Below the pieces are notes generated by a model. That model was not told the DNA's origin, made no database searches, and saw only the letters and a program-made list of their open reading frames with translations. Source: Candidatus Danuiimicrobium aquiferis (GTDB lineage: Bacteria > Omnitrophota > Omnitrophia > Omnitrophales > Danuiimicrobiaceae). Taken from it: a DNA stretch of 34,652 nt. This document shows positions 33,101-34,652 of this stretch, piece by piece; position 1 is the first letter of the stretch; every line of letters begins with the position of its first letter. A program made the translations under genes and the position numbers. The stretch spans positions 1 through 34,652 of the forward strand of contig MHFR01000006.1 of the NCBI GenBank assembly GCA_001804285.1, given 5' to 3'.

Positions 33101-34652
33101 CAATTTTATGATTTAACAATTACTACTACTGGTGAAAGTACAACTGCGAGCGCAGCAATTACTGTAGTCGATGCGTTAACAGTTACTGCTAGCTCATTTG
33201 TTTCTACTGACGCGACGCTTAAAGATGTTTCTTTATCAGGAGAGGCTCAATACACTCTTACGACGGGTGCACAGGTTTCTATTTCAGGTAATGTGGATGA
33301 CAATGCATGTACCGGGTATATTTATAGTAATGATGGCGACACAACAGTGACTTTTACTGGAGCCGCAACTACTATTTCGAATTGTACTAATTTTGACACG
33401 GTCTCGATTTCAGCTGGTAAAGCCCTTGAGATAACAGCTGGTTACTTGAGTGCTGGTGCTGATTTGACTTTGGGGGACGGTGCTACGTTGACTGCTGATG
33501 CTGGAACTACGATTGGTTCTGGTGGTAACTTAGTTCTTGGAAGTAATGCCACTATTAATACCGGTATTGGTTGCACGATAGATGCTTCTGGTTCCTCTAC
33601 CTTGGGAGCTGGTGCGGTAATTAGCGGTGATGGAGAGCTTCGGTTAGGCGCTAATCAAGAAATCAATTCTGATGCCGGAGCATTTACTATTGATAATGTT
33701 ACTTTTACCGCATGGGGCGGCCAAAACACAATAGTTCCAGCTTTTACGCATAGCGGGAACGGAACATTGAAACTGCGTGGTGATGAACCTGGGGGGAGTC
33801 CCTATTCTGGAACGTTCACATTTTCCGGCAATCTTACCACAGGTGGCAATTTGGAATTATTTATAACGGACTATGATAGTTCTACAAATTATACACTTAC
33901 ATTGGACAATTCCGCGGGAAAGAATATCAATGTAGGAGGAAATTTTGTCATCACTAAAAATGACAGTTACGAGTCTATTCAATATACCCACGGCAACGGT
34001 ACGATTACTTTTGATGGGGCAGGTGTTCAAACGATTAATGGTGGTTTTGATACGGGCAGTTTCTACGATGTGGATATAACCAATACTGGCGGGACTGTAA
34101 GTTTGGTGACGAACAATGCAACGATGAGCGGAACATTAACGATTGATGCGTCCGCTGTGTTTGATCTCGGCGGAAAAAATCTGACGATTGGGACATTGAC
34201 TAATTCCGGAACGCTTACAGCTGGCGGAAGCGATATTTCTGTGAGCGGCGGTTGGGCTAACAATTCAATCTTTACGGCGGGAACGAGTGATGTCCAATTT
34301 ACTGGTTCCGGAGCGCAAGCGGTGACGGGAACGCTGACTGGGGATAGCGGTAAATTTTATGATTTGACGATTGCCAACACAGCCGCAAATCCTGCGGCAA
34401 CTCCAGTTGCACCGGCTGCAGCGTTTGCTGTGGCTAATACCTTAACGGTAACCGACGGCGAATTAACGGCTCCGACTTCATCCAGTTTCAAAGATGTTTC
34501 GATTGCGACAAATGGTATTCTGCTTCCGGCAAGCGGCGGAAGCATTACCGTCAGCGGCAATTGGACCAATGCGAACGGAACGACCTCATTCAATTCAAAT
34601 TCGGGAACCATCGATTTAGGAACTGCAAGCAATATTCTTTCCGGGAATACGA
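30110..34652 (+). CDS. Very large secreted repetitive beta-helix/adhesin-like protein (3' partial)
   Basis: At least 1,514 codons, open at the right edge. The start at 30110 gives a clean signal peptide: MSTFRNTLFAGFILTFLFCS, then SSIAFA and cleavage before ANRYW. In-frame ATGs at 30002 and 30008 would add a 34-36-residue extension; none of the three has a good ribosome site. The mature protein is rich in Thr, Ser, Gly, Asn and Ala, nearly free of Cys, with short strands such as GTLTVG, GNLTIDTGATLDV and NGTLDAA, typical of right-handed beta-helix surface proteins. A unit of 102-103 aa recurs: (S)GNW-NSG-FTP-SG-VTFNGA, then QTLTG, FYDLTIANT, TLTVSDG and DVTI. The GNW tryptophan codons lie at 32696, 33002, 34253 and 34562, with a related one at 31760. 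Probably a surface or secreted adhesin; function is inferred. Confidence 0.85.
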   Translation, partial: MSTFRNTLFAGFILTFLFCSSSIAFAANRYWVGAASGCDGFSGGDWSNASCWSTSSGGATGASVPADTDTAIFDSNSDDADEVSIVDEYYNGVVGAINMQAGNTINVTVGLDTQVLGNITISAGTLDISGGITLRMYTPGSTLQIDPGATLGGDGTMSLYSSEVSTNYTVTNNGTIDVGTFKYHIVGSSMETYSLQVAATTYGTTRETKLDLVAEGGADNPGFLGSFSIGAGTLIVKGMLHVRSTDGSDVTLDNSSNREIQVGGSFELASASYTRGTTDKIIFNGTAYQSFTTAEQAFTDISINNTGDEALDENITIVGSLNIAGDLTMTDGKLDLATNDPNVELGGNVSIASGAIWAKQDDGAATVTFNGTAAKTYEDLNATKQNLGLVSITKTNGTPANNKLTLNTAGGNGMKVDTLTISANNTLDLGSGGYTLDLANAGAAADVLTVTGTLTPGTSTVKFSATNSGGNVNIPVTTYNSLQFSGAETYGMSGNLTGGNALSGNLTIDTGATLDVRPASTDYNLSAANMTVNGTLDAASSSSTITASGNWNSSGGTFTYGTSNLVMTGATPTITTGSTAKPIYNLTTTTAGQHVVFANNTSFYGTLTVGSTSGSKVTLSGTSYNYLYFYNTTTAAIVFNGSYNSDPGYYWGADWAATWAYFVFRGSTDIGLPAGTYPELDISPSANNKTVTMQGDVTSLGATLIIPQNATHTAIFDTGGYNFTTASLWIGSSGDLTRYTTFNAHGSNVTSTGSVTIWPSDGSGTNTFNAQDANITFGSNFTNSDVFDTSGGTSTVTFNAGSGTKTITSGGASFDNIVFNDNSGSATFQLQDNMIVNGNLTITGGTLDTKSGGNYGITVAGNWSNSDIFTPQSGAVTFNGAVAQTLTGETFYNLIIANTYASPDDANDVDSSAAVTVTNTLTVSDGQFQPTAASDFKDVTITAIDPAAGILKPDASAAITVSGNWSNSGTFTPNSGTVTFDGAVSQNMTGTLTGATGQFYDLTITTTGESTTASAAITVVDALTVTASSFVSTDATLKDVSLSGEAQYTLTTGAQVSISGNVDDNACTGYIYSNDGDTTVTFTGAATTISNCTNFDTVSISAGKALEITAGYLSAGADLTLGDGATLTADAGTTIGSGGNLVLGSNATINTGIGCTIDASGSSTLGAGAVISGDGELRLGANQEINSDAGAFTIDNVTFTAWGGQNTIVPAFTHSGNGTLKLRGDEPGGSPYSGTFTFSGNLTTGGNLELFITDYDSSTNYTLTLDNSAGKNINVGGNFVITKNDSYESIQYTHGNGTITFDGAGVQTINGGFDTGSFYDVDITNTGGTVSLVTNNATMSGTLTIDASAVFDLGGKNLTIGTLTNSGTLTAGGSDISVSGGWANNSIFTAGTSDVQFTGSGAQAVTGTLTGDSGKFYDLTIANTAANPAATPVAPAAAFAVANTLTVTDGELTAPTSSSFKDVSIATNGILLPASGGSITVSGNWTNANGTTSFNSNSGTIDLGTASNILSGNT
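32684..34652 (+). repeat. 102-103-aa repeats in the surface protein
   Basis: Diverged repeats marked by GNW/GGW at 32696, 33002, 34253 and 34562 (spacing 306 bp for the first pair, 309 bp for the last). Each is followed by a VTF/VQF strand, a TLTG turn and FYDLTI. The space from 33060 to 34240 holds less regular beta-helix sequence, so the array is interrupted. Codons differ between copies, so these repeats are old, unlike the identical ones at the left edge. Confidence 0.75.

Overview
The window looks like a bacterial accessory region, most likely from a Candidatus Omnitrophota (Omnitrophica) genome or a close relative. The main reason is the huge open reading frame at the left. It runs from the left edge to 16567 (at least 5,520 codons, 5' end missing) and combines tandem repeats, a divergent but motif-complete SecA-type DEAD motor, several membrane blocks and several metalloprotease-like motifs. 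Giant SecA-containing membrane proteins of this kind have been reported chiefly from Omnitrophota. The taxonomic call is an inference, because no rRNA or other marker gene is present.

Layout. 1-16567 (+): giant repeat/SecA/protease/membrane protein. 16574-17342: a REP-associated tyrosine transposase (RAYT) with a copy of its palindrome at each end. 17344-23037 (all -): a LeuT-like Na+:amino-acid symporter, a TerC/Alx-type membrane protein, an APC permease with a C-terminal universal-stress domain, and a DedA-family protein, separated by palindromic repeat elements. 23264-23974 (+): a DUF2490-type outer-membrane protein. 24359-24559 (+): a conserved 66-residue protein flanked by two related hairpins. 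25052-26284 (+): glgC. 26557-29139 (+): a thiol-redox group (membrane-anchored DsbA-like protein, MauE/DoxX-like membrane protein, SurA-N/DsbA fusion). 29353-29694 (+): a small secreted protein. 30110 to the right edge (+): a second very long repetitive secreted protein of beta-helix/adhesin type, cut off by the window.

How the pieces may fit together. The envelope theme is strong: a giant membrane-embedded SecA-like protein, an outer-membrane protein, periplasmic disulfide and chaperone functions, and a large secreted repetitive protein. The redox group could serve folding of exported proteins; this is inference. The transporters and glgC are ordinary metabolism.

The intergenic DNA holds many short palindromes: three copies of the RAYT hairpin, five elements with CATTCCCG-like ends, a 179-bp imperfect palindrome, a 155-bp element, a 96-bp element, and a pair of hairpins around the 66-residue gene. 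No tRNA, rRNA or CRISPR array was seen.
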